The notes under the pieces are model-generated. The model saw only the letters and a program-made list of their open reading frames with translations. It searched no databases and was not told the origin of the DNA. Positions 16,843 through 24,378 of a stretch of DNA of 64,000 bases are shown piece by piece. A program made the translations under genes and the position numbers. Every line of letters begins with the position of its first letter. Position 1 is the stretch's first letter. This DNA is from Bradyrhizobium sp. CB2312 (GTDB taxonomy: Bacteria; Pseudomonadota; Alphaproteobacteria; Rhizobiales; Xanthobacteraceae), in the NCBI RefSeq assembly GCF_029714425.1, contig NZ_CP121668.1, positions 6,283,501-6,347,500 of the forward strand. The letters are read 5' to 3'.

Positions 16843-18189
16843 TCAGAACTTCTTGCCTTCTTCCTTGAAGATCGCCTTCCAGTCCTTCACCAGACCGTCG
16901 AGCGCTTCCTGAGCGGTGCCCTTGTCGGCAACCACATAGTCATGCACGCGCTTCTGCTCGGCTTGCAGCAACTGGGCGTAGGAGGGCTCGGCCCAGAAGT
17001 CGACGACCATTCCCATCGACTGCAGGAACTCCTTGGCGAAGGGCGCGCTGTTCGGGAAGCCCGGGTCGTTCAGCACGGACTTGGCGCAGGAATAGCCGCC
17101 GAGCGCCCACCACTTCTTCTGGACGTCGCCGCCGGAGAACCACTTGATGTATTGCAGGGCCTCGGCCTGGTTCTTGGAGTAGGAGACCACCGAGATGCCC
17201 TGTCCGCCCAGCTGCGTCGCTTGCGCTGCGGGACCGGCCGGATTGACGAAGAAGCCGATCTTGTCGCCGCCGACATTCGGATCCTTGTAGAGGCCCGGGA
17301 AAAACGCGAAGAAATTCATCTGCAGCGCGACCTGGCCGGACTTGAAGGCATCAAGCCCTTCCGACATGTAGGAGTTGGAGGCGCCGGGCGGCGTGCAGCA
17401 CTTGTAGAGCTCCTTGTAGGCCTCGAGCCCCTTCACCGCGCTGGCCGAGTTCACGAACCCATCCATCGCATAGGGCTTCTTCGGATCGTCGTATTTGAAG
17501 CCGTAGTCGTAGAGGTAGTTCGAGACGCCCATGGTGATGCCTTCCGAGCCGCGCTCGGTATAGATCGAGGCGCCGTAGACCTTCTTGCCGTCGATCTCGC
17601 GGCCCTGGAAGAACTGCGCGATGTCCTTGAGCTCATCGAGCGTCTTCGGCACGCCGATCTCGCGGCCGTACTTGGCCTTGAAGTCCTTCTGCACGTCCGG
17701 CCGCGCGAACCAGTCCTTGCGATAGGTCCAGCCCACCGCATCGCCCATTGCCGGCAGCGCCCAGTAGTTCGGTGTGTTCTTCGGCCACTCGGAATAGCCG
17801 ACCACCGTGGCCGGCATGTAGTCGTCCATGCTGATTCCTTCCTTCTTGAAGAAATCGTTGAGCTTGACGTACTGGCCGTTCTCCGCAGCGCCGCCGATCC
17901 ATTGTGAATCGCCGATGATGAGGTCGCACAGCGAGCCGTGCGAATTGAGTTCGTTCAGGAATCGATCGGCGTAATTGGTCCACGGCACGAATTCGAACTT
18001 CATACCGATACCCGATTTGGCGGTGAAGCCCTTCGACAATTCGACCAGCGCGTTGGCGGGATCCCATGCGGCCCAGCACAACGTGATGGTCTTGCCTTGC
18101 GCCTGCGCAGGCGTGGTGCCCGCTCCGACGCCGAACGCGGCGCCAACAGCCCCGCATGCCACTACAAGCGTCTTCATCGTTCGTTTCAT
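16843..18189 (-). CDS. Carbohydrate ABC transporter extracellular solute-binding protein
   Basis: This is a binding protein of about 448 residues and the first gene of the 12-gene operon. A signal peptide (MKTLVVACGAVGAAFGVGAG, TTPAQAQ) precedes a family 1 solute-binding fold (ITLCWAAWDPANALVELSKGF, DLIIGDSQWIGG, LGGQGISVVSYSKN). GGAGGGA lies nine bases ahead of the ATG. It should deliver a carbohydrate or polyol to the two permeases. The downstream triose-kinase genes suggest a substrate that is, or yields, dihydroxyacetone or a similar keto-sugar. Confidence 0.92.
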   Translation of the reverse strand: MKRTMKTLVVACGAVGAAFGVGAGTTPAQAQGKTITLCWAAWDPANALVELSKGFTAKSGIGMKFEFVPWTNYADRFLNELNSHGSLCDLIIGDSQWIGGAAENGQYVKLNDFFKKEGISMDDYMPATVVGYSEWPKNTPNYWALPAMGDAVGWTYRKDWFARPDVQKDFKAKYGREIGVPKTLDELKDIAQFFQGREIDGKKVYGASIYTERGSEGITMGVSNYLYDYGFKYDDPKKPYAMDGFVNSASAVKGLEAYKELYKCCTPPGASNSYMSEGLDAFKSGQVALQMNFFAFFPGLYKDPNVGGDKIGFFVNPAGPAAQATQLGGQGISVVSYSKNQAEALQYIKWFSGGDVQKKWWALGGYSCAKSVLNDPGFPNSAPFAKEFLQSMGMVVDFWAEPSYAQLLQAEQKRVHDYVVADKGTAQEALDGLVKDWKAIFKEEGKKF

Positions 18190-18529
18190 TGCACGTTCCC
18201 TCCGAGTGGGCCGGCCATCGACATGGCGCGGCTTTCCTACCCGCTCGAATGCTTCGAGCAGAGCGACACAGTCCATGACGAGCTGAACAACTAAACTGGC
18301 GTTTCCTCGCGCCACCCGGATTCTATAGGCCCGGTAGGCTCGATTTGTTTAGTAATGCACGGTTTACTAAACATTGCAAGTGCAGTTTGGCTGGTCGTCC
18401 GCTCGGCCGATTGCAATTTTCTCGTCACGAGCTGATCGCTGTTGCGGACAAGGCGGAGCGTCGACGGAGCACGGGCGATCACCAGGTCCAGGTGATGATG
18501 GTGAGCATGATTGCTTTAGATGAATGGCA
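18190..18529. other. Intergenic control region of the sugar ABC/Dha operon
   Basis: This stretch lies between the flavin reductase stop at 18530 and the binding-protein start at 18189. No credible gene is seen on either strand. It contains the ribosome site of the binding protein and the paired motif at 18346-18373. The rest holds nothing I can support. Confidence 0.6.
18346..18373. promoter_or_regulatory. Paired GTTTA-S-TAAAC operator-like inverted repeat
   Basis: The arms TGTTTAGTAA and TTTACTAAACA form an inverted repeat around the seven-base spacer TGCACGG. The right arm, extended to GTTTACTAAAC, is itself a perfect odd palindrome. It lies about 160 bases upstream of the sugar-binding-protein start. 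Such AT-rich paired sites suit ROK- or LacI-type sugar regulators; neither is encoded here, so the binder is unknown. Confidence 0.55.
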
Positions 18530-19297
18530 TCAACCAGTGAGCAACGTGCTGGAGCAAGCGCTTGACTTGGGTGTGGCTGCGCTACGCCCACTGTTGCGTA
18601 GCCGCCGGCAAGCTCGGCGGCACAGGACACCGATGTGATGTACTTCGCGAGCAGCGAGAGAGGGCGCCGGAGATTGTAGCCACCGCTCCCGCATCGATGT
18701 TGGTGCAAACTTCGCTGAGATATCTACAGCGGGCAACGGCTGGCGATAGCCGCCGGCGGATCGGCCAAGAGCGGATTCGGGTCCAGCCTCGGCCGGATTG
18801 ATCACCCCGATCGTGTGGTAGGCGCGGCCGAAATAGATCAGATTGTCGGCGCAGCCAGATCTTTGCAGCGCGACGACCCGGCAGAACAGCACATCGTGCG
18901 TGCCGACATTGACGACGTCCGCAATCCGGCAGTCGAACGCCGCGGCGCAGTCGGCCAGCACGGGCGCGCCGGTTGCGAGTGTCGACCACGCCGCAGCGGC
19001 AAAGCGTTCCTCCGCGGGCACCTTGCCGCCGAACAGGCGGGATAGTCGCTCGTGACGCGCCGAGAGCACGTTAACGCATACCACCTTATTGCGGGTCACG
19101 CTGTCATAGGCGGAGGAGCCGCGGTTGATGCAGACCAGAAGCGTCGGCGGATCGTCAGTGACGCTGCAGATCGCAGATGCGGTGAACCCGGCGCGGCCCG
19201 CAGCCCCGTCGGTCGCGACGATGGTGACGGCCGCGCCGAGACAGGCCATCGCGTCGCGGTACTCCCGAGGAGCCACATCTTGCATCGGTGTCCTCAC
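18530..19297 (-). CDS. Flavin reductase family protein with anomalous C-terminal tail
   Basis: The first ~165 residues are a normal HpaC/RutF-type flavin reductase (YRDAMACLGAAVTIVAT, GFTASAICSVTDDPPTLLVCI, ending YFGRAYHTIG). About 90 more residues follow that are serine-, arginine- and cysteine-rich and unlike the family. At the junction a run of four G (18805-18808, minus strand) precedes TGATC; with one G fewer the frame would stop immediately after YHTIG. The tail may therefore be a read-through created by an indel. GTG 19297 overlaps the M20 stop as GTGA; ATG 19285 is an alternative. It likely serves the NtaA-type monooxygenase of the right arm. Confidence 0.8.
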   Translation of the reverse strand: MRTPMQDVAPREYRDAMACLGAAVTIVATDGAAGRAGFTASAICSVTDDPPTLLVCINRGSSAYDSVTRNKVVCVNVLSARHERLSRLFGGKVPAEERFAAAAWSTLATGAPVLADCAAAFDCRIADVVNVGTHDVLFCRVVALQRSGCADNLIYFGRAYHTIGVINPAEAGPESALGRSAGGYRQPLPAVDISAKFAPTSMRERWLQSPAPSLAAREVHHIGVLCRRACRRLRNSGRSAATPKSSACSSTLLTG

Positions 19298-20547
19298 GCC
19301 TCGATGGCAGGCGCGAAGGCGAGTTCGCGCAGCACCTGTGCCAGCACGGCGGTACCGGCCGCGACATGATCGGGTTCAGCCCATTCATGCTCCACATGGC
19401 TCGCGCCGTTGCGGCACGGGATGAAGATCATCGCAGCCGGGCAGACCTTGGCCAGATGACGGGCATCGTGACCCGCGGCAGAAAGGATCGCCATGGCGGA
19501 ATGCCCCCGCTCCCGCGCAGCCTTCGCGATGCTCGCGCGCAGGCGCGGATCGAAGACGTTCGACGGCGCATCCACGAGCGGCGTCACCGTAACCGAGCAC
19601 GGCGGGGCCTTCTCCTGGCATAGAGTTTTGATGCGCGCAGCCGCCGCATCGAGCACGACATTGTCAGGATGGCGCAGATCGATGCTGAAGCTGACGCGCG
19701 ACGGCACCACGGACGGCGCGTTAGGCACGACGGCGACCCGGCCAATGGTGAACTTGATGTCGGCATCGATGGCGCCGATCTCGGCATGAAGTGCGCTCGC
19801 GACCTCCGCAAAGGCCGCGAGCGCATCGCGCCGTTCCTGCTGCGCCAGCGTGCCGGCATGGCCCTCGGCACCCTCGACCACCACCTGAAAGGTCTTCTTG
19901 CCCTGGATGCCGGTGACGACACCGATGGTGCAGCCGGCCGCTTCCAGCAGCGGTCCCTGCTCGATGTGCAGTTCGAGATAGGCCCCGGCGGCAAAGCCGA
20001 GGGGCCTGTGCGGGATATCGGGGAAAGCCTGGTGGAGGCCGTCGAGCGCCTCGCCGACGCTGATGCCATCCGCGTCGCGCGCGGCGCGGATCGCGTCCAT
20101 GCCCCGCTCGCCGGTAAAGGCCTCCGAGCCCATCATGCCCGGCGCAAAGCGCGAGCCCTCCTCGTTCATCCAGGCGACGACGACGACGTCGCGCACGGGC
20201 GTCTCGCCTTTCCCGGCCAACGAGACCACCGCCTCCAAGGCCGCCATCACACCGGCCGCGCCGTCGAACTTGCCGCCGGTCGGCTGGCTGTCGAGATGAC
20301 TGCCGAGCAGCAGCGGCGGCGCGGCGCGATCGCGGCCCGCCAGCGTCAGGAACAAATTTCCCGCAGCGTCCGTCGACGGCGTCAGTCTTGCTTCCAGCGC
20401 CCAGCCGATGACACGGCGCCAGGCGGCGATCTCACCGTCGCTCAGCGCCTGGCGGTTGACACCACCGGCCGGCGTCGCACCGATCTCGGCGAGCGACATC
20501 AAGCGAGTCCAGAGCCGGTCGGCGTTGATCAGAGGCTCGCTCGTCAT
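19294..20547 (-). CDS. M20 family Zn-dependent amidohydrolase (allantoate amidohydrolase/beta-ureidopropionase type)
   Basis: This is a 417-residue hydrolase of the group that cleaves N-carbamoyl amino acids, beta-ureidopropionate or allantoate. The metal ligands are visible: His84 (LGSHLDSQPTGG), Asp95 (GGKFDGAAGV), Glu129/130 (WMNEEGSRF) and His194 (LELHIEQGP), with a late His in ASHVEHEWAE. The lid domain GKKTFQVVVEGAEGHAG is present. It sits three bases downstream of the alpha/beta hydrolase gene and overlaps the flavin reductase start. A ureido or amide product of monooxygenase ring opening is a reasonable substrate, but this is inference. Confidence 0.9.
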   Translation of the reverse strand: MTSEPLINADRLWTRLMSLAEIGATPAGGVNRQALSDGEIAAWRRVIGWALEARLTPSTDAAGNLFLTLAGRDRAAPPLLLGSHLDSQPTGGKFDGAAGVMAALEAVVSLAGKGETPVRDVVVVAWMNEEGSRFAPGMMGSEAFTGERGMDAIRAARDADGISVGEALDGLHQAFPDIPHRPLGFAAGAYLELHIEQGPLLEAAGCTIGVVTGIQGKKTFQVVVEGAEGHAGTLAQQERRDALAAFAEVASALHAEIGAIDADIKFTIGRVAVVPNAPSVVPSRVSFSIDLRHPDNVVLDAAAARIKTLCQEKAPPCSVTVTPLVDAPSNVFDPRLRASIAKAARERGHSAMAILSAAGHDARHLAKVCPAAMIFIPCRNGASHVEHEWAEPDHVAAGTAVLAQVLRELAFAPAIEA

Positions 20548-20550
20548 CGA

Positions 20551-21438
20551 CTACTTCGTGCGCATGATCTGGCCCGGCAGCGCGCGCGGATCGCGCGGCA
20601 GCCAACGTCCCGCCTCGACCTGGGCGATGAACTCGGCGAGCAGCGCGTTGAACGCCGCCGGTTCTTCGAGATTGAGCGTGTGGCCGGTCTTGGGGAAGAC
20701 CGAGAGGCCGCAGGCGGGAATGGTCTTCTTCAGGAAGATGCCGGGCTGGAGACAGTGGTCGTCCTCGTCACCGACCACGACCAGCGTCGGCACTATCATC
20801 TTTTTCAGGCCGTCTTCGAGATCATAGAACGACGGCCGCCGCGCCTGCACGCCGCGCATGGTGTTGGCGGCGCCGCGATCGGAATGGGTGGCGAGGCGAT
20901 CGGCAAATTCCTGCCAGCCGCGCGGATCCTTGTTCTGGAACTGCACCCGGCTCGCGCCGAGCGCATAGATCTTGGAAAACTCCTTCGCGCCCTGCTTCTC
21001 GAAATTGTCGGCGACTTCGAGCGAGACGCCGCGAAAATGCCCCTCGAATTCCTTCTCGCAGCCATAGCCGGCGCCAGCCACGGTGAGCGACAGCGCGCGC
21101 TCCGGCGTGCGCAGGCCGAAATGCACCGTGCAGAAGCCCCCCATGGAAAGGCCGACGATATGCGCCTTATCGATCTTCAGTGCGTCGAGCACAGCGACCG
21201 CATCATCGGCGGCGATCGCCTGCGAATAGGCCTCTACGCTGTCGGGCACGTCCGACGGCGAATAGCCGCGCGCGGCGTAAGTGACGCAGCGATGACGCCG
21301 GCTGAAATAGCGCAGCTGCGGCTCCCAGCTGTCGTGATTGCCGCCGAATTCGTGGATGAAGAGGATCGGCGTGCCCTCGCCCGCCTCTTCCACATGGAGC
21401 TTCACGCCGTCCTTCGTCGTAATCATCGTCATCGGCAT
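20551..21438 (-). CDS. Alpha/beta hydrolase
   Basis: This is a 295-residue serine hydrolase. The nucleophile is Ser98 in HIVGLSMGGFC, the oxyanion region is LFIHEFGGNHDSW, the acid is in VVVGDEDDHCLQPG and the histidine in FPKTGHTLNLEEP. It resembles enol-lactonases and the RutD-type hydrolases of pyrimidine breakdown. The start is ATG 21438 (MPMTMITT) or 21432, five bases after the aminotransferase stop; the longer upstream frame is not protein-like. It is part of the GntR-controlled left arm. Confidence 0.9.
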   Translation of the reverse strand: MPMTMITTKDGVKLHVEEAGEGTPILFIHEFGGNHDSWEPQLRYFSRRHRCVTYAARGYSPSDVPDSVEAYSQAIAADDAVAVLDALKIDKAHIVGLSMGGFCTVHFGLRTPERALSLTVAGAGYGCEKEFEGHFRGVSLEVADNFEKQGAKEFSKIYALGASRVQFQNKDPRGWQEFADRLATHSDRGAANTMRGVQARRPSFYDLEDGLKKMIVPTLVVVGDEDDHCLQPGIFLKKTIPACGLSVFPKTGHTLNLEEPAAFNALLAEFIAQVEAGRWLPRDPRALPGQIMRTK

Positions 21439-21443
21439 CGTCC

Positions 21444-22589
21444 CTAAAATTGCGGCGGCAGGTCGTTGAGCGTGCGCGCCTGCGCGACCATGTCCGGCAG
21501 TAGCGTGCAGAGCTTTTCGACCCAGGCCTGCGGCACCGAGGTGCTGATCTTCACGAAACGGTCGCCGAAGCGCTGAGTGTGATAGGTGCCCTGGCGGATC
21601 ATGATGCCCTGACGGCGATAGCATTCGACCAGCGCTTCGGGGCGGATGCCGGCCGCGATCGTTTCCAGTACGAGGAAGTTGCCGTGCGAGGGCATGATCG
21701 GCAGGGCCAGCCCGTCGATTGCGGCCGCCGCCTCCTGGACCATCGCCTTGTTGGCGCGGTCGATGCTGCGGACCTTCTTCATCCACTCGGCCTTGACCGA
21801 CAGCCCCGCCTGCGCCGCGCGCTGGGCGATGACGCTCGCACCGAGCACGCTGGTGGAGGTCTGCGCCAGTTCCTCGAACAGATCAGGCGCTGCGACGAGC
21901 GCGCCGATCCGAAGGCCGGCAAGCCCGAGCCATTTGGAAAAGCTGGTCGAGACCACCGAGCCTTGCGGCGCCACGTGGAGCGCCGGCGTGTGGCCGTCGG
22001 CGAAATCGCGGTAGGTGCAGTCGTGCACCAGCAGCGCGCCGCAATCGCGCGCGATCACGGCAAAGCTCTCGATCTCCTCTCTTGTATAGCGGATGCCGAG
22101 CGGATTGTTGGGATCGACGAGATAGATGATCGCAGTGCGCTCGTCCACATTCGCCTTCAAGGCTTCCGGCGTCAGGCGGTAATTGCAGGCGGGATCGTAG
22201 ATGGGGATCTCGATCACCTCGGCGCCCTGCTGACGCGCGAACAGGCATGGCCATTTCCAGGTCGGATCGGTGGTGACAAGCGTGGTGCCGGGCTTGCAGC
22301 GTGCACGGCAGATCATCGCCAGTGCGTTGACACCGCCCTCGGTCACCAGCGCTTCCGCACCCGGTGTGCCGAGATCGGCGACGATCGCCTCGCGCAACGC
22401 CTCGAAGCCGAGCGGCGGGGCATAGGCGTTGAACTCGCCCGCCTCGATCGAGCGCAGCATCGCCTCGCGCACAGCGGGGTGGCTCTCGATATGGTTGGTG
22501 TTCTGGCCGAGCCAATAGAGTCCAGGCGTCGCCGAGAGCTCGTCGAAATAGCGGTTGCGGACCAGTGCAGCGGATTGAGGCTTCGACAT
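21444..22589 (-). CDS. PLP-dependent class I/II aminotransferase
   Basis: This is a 381-residue fold-type I aminotransferase. The PLP lysine is Lys219 in STSFSKWLGLAGLRIG. LVDPNNPLGIRYTREE, LLVHDCTYRDF and MPSHGNFLVLE are conserved family segments. It is located seven bases downstream of the SDR gene and in one transcript with the hydrolases. It could remove or transfer an amino group from an intermediate of the pathway. The donor and acceptor are unknown. Confidence 0.9.
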   Translation of the reverse strand: MSKPQSAALVRNRYFDELSATPGLYWLGQNTNHIESHPAVREAMLRSIEAGEFNAYAPPLGFEALREAIVADLGTPGAEALVTEGGVNALAMICRARCKPGTTLVTTDPTWKWPCLFARQQGAEVIEIPIYDPACNYRLTPEALKANVDERTAIIYLVDPNNPLGIRYTREEIESFAVIARDCGALLVHDCTYRDFADGHTPALHVAPQGSVVSTSFSKWLGLAGLRIGALVAAPDLFEELAQTSTSVLGASVIAQRAAQAGLSVKAEWMKKVRSIDRANKAMVQEAAAAIDGLALPIMPSHGNFLVLETIAAGIRPEALVECYRRQGIMIRQGTYHTQRFGDRFVKISTSVPQAWVEKLCTLLPDMVAQARTLNDLPPQF

Positions 22590-22596
22590 CGACGCC

Positions 22597-23376
22597 TCAG
22601 ATCACCGAGCCACGTGCGGCGATGCCGCCGTCGATCGTCACCACGGTGCCGGTGATGTAGCCGGACCGCGGCGACGACAGGAAGGCGACGAGATCGGCGA
22701 CCTCTTCCGATGTCGCAGGTCGTTTGCCCGGATATTTGTCGAACAGCTCCTCCCACCGGCTTTCGTCGCCGAGCATGTCGATCGCCTTGCGCTTCATGAT
22801 CTTGAGCATACGGTCGGTGGCAACCGGCCCCGGATTGACCGCGACGACGCGCACGCCGTGGTCGAGGCTGCGGCCGCCGAGCGCCTTGGTGAAGGACATC
22901 AGCGCGGCATTGCCGGTCGAGCCTGCGATGTAGCTTGCGTCCCAGTTCTCGCCGGAATTGCCGATGATGTTGATGATGACGCCGTCCTTGCCCTTCATGC
23001 GCGGATAATAGAGACGCGACAGCGTGATGTAGCCGAACACCTTGAGATCGAAGCCGCGCCGCCAGGCGGCGTCGTCGAGAATTTCCAGCGAGCCTGCGGG
23101 GATGTCGCCGGCATTGTTGATCAGGATGTCGATGTCGCCGACCTCGGCCGCGAGCTTCTCCATCGCAGCCGTGCTCGACAGATCCAGCGCATGGATGGTG
23201 ATCTTCACACCATGACGGGCCTCGAGCTGCTTCTTGGCCTCGAGCATCGCCTCGCCGTTGCGGGCGGCGAGATGCAAATGGCAACCCTCCGCGGCGAAGA
23301 GTTCGGCCACCGCAAGTCCAATCCCTTTCGACGCGCCGGTAATCAAGGCGGTCTTCTTCGTCAGCTTCAGGTCCAC
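22597..23376 (-). CDS. SDR family oxidoreductase with altered active site
   Basis: This is a 259-residue Rossmann-fold protein with the NAD(P) motif TGASKGIG (13-20) and NNAG (87-90). The catalytic region reads GNSGENWDASYIAGSTGNAA: Ser141 and Tyr149 are present, but the position four after the Tyr is Ser153 rather than Lys. A subgroup of SDRs with YIAGS in place of YxxxK exists; whether they are oxidoreductases is unclear. It has a GTG start with GGAG upstream. It is the first gene of the left arm and has a promoter and operator directly ahead. Confidence 0.88.
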   Translation of the reverse strand: MDLKLTKKTALITGASKGIGLAVAELFAAEGCHLHLAARNGEAMLEAKKQLEARHGVKITIHALDLSSTAAMEKLAAEVGDIDILINNAGDIPAGSLEILDDAAWRRGFDLKVFGYITLSRLYYPRMKGKDGVIINIIGNSGENWDASYIAGSTGNAALMSFTKALGGRSLDHGVRVVAVNPGPVATDRMLKIMKRKAIDMLGDESRWEELFDKYPGKRPATSEEVADLVAFLSSPRSGYITGTVVTIDGGIAARGSVI

Positions 23377-23395
23377 TCCGGGTCTCCAGGATGCG

Positions 23396-23418
23396 TGCTA
23401 GATATACAATGTCTAGCA
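23396..23418. promoter_or_regulatory. Probable GntR operator
   Basis: TGCTAGA-N9-TCTAGCA is a perfect 7-base inverted repeat between the end of the GntR gene and the SDR start. It covers the predicted -10 box at 23403-23408. I infer that the adjacent GntR protein represses the left arm from here. Confidence 0.7.
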
Positions 23419-23431
23419 ATTTGCATACCAA
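23403..23431 (-). promoter_or_regulatory. Predicted sigma-70 promoter of the SDR operon
   Basis: On the minus strand TTGGTA (23431-23426) and TGTATA (23408-23403) are separated by 17 bases and point at the SDR gene 27 bases downstream. The operator at 23396-23418 overlaps the -10 element. It is a weak consensus but well placed. Confidence 0.5.
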
Positions 23432-23443
23432 GAGGCCGAGAGG

Positions 23444-24160
23444 TCATTCGAAGGCGGCGAGGAAGTCCAAGAGGTTGTCGCCGAGCAGATTGACGTGGTC
23501 CCTCATGGCGCTGTGCGCCCGCTCGGGATCGTGGGCCAGGATCGCCTGCATGATCGCCTCATGCTCGCGGACGGTGTCGGCAATCCGGTTCGGCATGCGC
23601 GTCACCCGGCGGCGATAGGCAGCCACCTGATTGCGCAGCTTGCGGGTCTGATCGGCCAGGAAGCTGTTGCGCGAAGCCTCGTAGATCGCTTCGTGGAATT
23701 CCTGGTTGATGTCGTAGAAAACGTCTATGTCGCCAGTTTCACCCGCCGCCACAAGCCGCTGGTGAATCTCGTTAATTTCTGTGCCCCAAGCCTGAGAGAC
23801 CCGCCGGGCGGCGAGCCTTGCACACAGCCCCTCCAGCTCCGCCATCACCTGAAACATCTCGATCAGCGCCTGCGCCTTGATGCTGCGGACCGTCGCGCCC
23901 TGTCGGCCGCGCAGCTCGACCAGATTGTTGGCGGCCATCAGGCGGAACGCCTCCCGCACCGGTGTGCGCGAGACGCCAAAACGCTGGGCGATCTCCTGCT
24001 CGTCGAGGCGACTACCCGGCCCGAGATGGCCTGCCGCGATCGCCCCCTCGAGCTTCTGGCGCAGGCTCTCGGCGAGCGTCATTCCGGGGCTCGCGGCAAG
24101 CGTTTCGTGCCCATTTTTCACGCGTCTGCCTCCGCCATGTGCACCAATATCCGCCACCAT
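23444..24160 (-). CDS. GntR family regulator (FadR/FCD subfamily)
   Basis: This is a regulator of about 238 residues. The winged helix spans roughly residues 25-90 (LAESLRQKLEGAIAAGHLGP, IAQRFGVSRTPVREAFRLM, VELRGRQGATVRS). A helical FCD ligand-binding domain follows, with the metal-binding pattern ending HEAIMQAILAHD and MRDHVNLLGDN. The ATG at 24160 was chosen because the upstream frame is not protein-like. The gene lies between the left arm (same strand) and the divergent importer operon, so it probably controls both. The ligand is unknown. Confidence 0.9.
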   Translation of the reverse strand: MVADIGAHGGGRRVKNGHETLAASPGMTLAESLRQKLEGAIAAGHLGPGSRLDEQEIAQRFGVSRTPVREAFRLMAANNLVELRGRQGATVRSIKAQALIEMFQVMAELEGLCARLAARRVSQAWGTEINEIHQRLVAAGETGDIDVFYDINQEFHEAIYEASRNSFLADQTRKLRNQVAAYRRRVTRMPNRIADTVREHEAIMQAILAHDPERAHSAMRDHVNLLGDNLLDFLAAFE

Positions 24161-24181
24161 GTTTCTCCGATGCCAATATAG

Positions 24182-24187
24182 GTATAC
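24182..24187. promoter_or_regulatory. GTATAC core, possible second GntR site
   Basis: GTATAC lies in an AT-rich tract (ATATAGGTATACATATT) 22 bases upstream of the GntR start. It shares TATA-rich sequence with the operator at 23396-23418 but is not a long inverted repeat. Autoregulation is possible and the support is weak. Confidence 0.3.
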
Positions 24188-24227
24188 ATATTGACGCTCA
24201 CATCTCAACGAAACGAGCTGTTTTCTC

Positions 24228-24249
24228 TCGGAGATGCACGTGTCTCCGA
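24228..24249. promoter_or_regulatory. Inverted repeat upstream of the sigma-54 promoter
   Basis: TCGGAGA-N8-TCTCCGA is a perfect 7-base inverted repeat centred about 67 bases upstream of the -24 element. That is a normal distance for an enhancer-binding activator of sigma-54 RNA polymerase. It does not match the NtrC consensus, so the activator is unknown. Confidence 0.5.
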
Positions 24250-24303
24250 CAGATCCATCGTCCATCTCGCAAGTCTTATGCCTGATTTGCCCGGAAATCG
24301 CAC

Positions 24304-24319
24304 TGGCACACGAGTTGCT
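24304..24319 (+). promoter_or_regulatory. Sigma-54 (RpoN) -24/-12 promoter of the importer/monooxygenase operon
   Basis: TGGCACACGAGTTGCT has GG (24305-24306) and GC (24317-24318) separated by ten bases and matches TGGCAC-N5-TTGCW. It faces the ABC ATPase gene at 24379. This points to nitrogen-responsive or activator-dependent control of the right arm. Confidence 0.8.
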
Positions 24320-24378
24320 AAGAGATTTTAACGCGGCCCGCTTTCGTATGCGAATGGCCGCTGCCATTATACAAGGAC

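Noticed and set aside
24161..24378. Riboswitch (for example TPP) ahead of the NMT1/THI5-type importer
   Set aside because: I looked for conserved thi-box-like segments and found none. The region instead contains a sigma-54 promoter and an inverted repeat.
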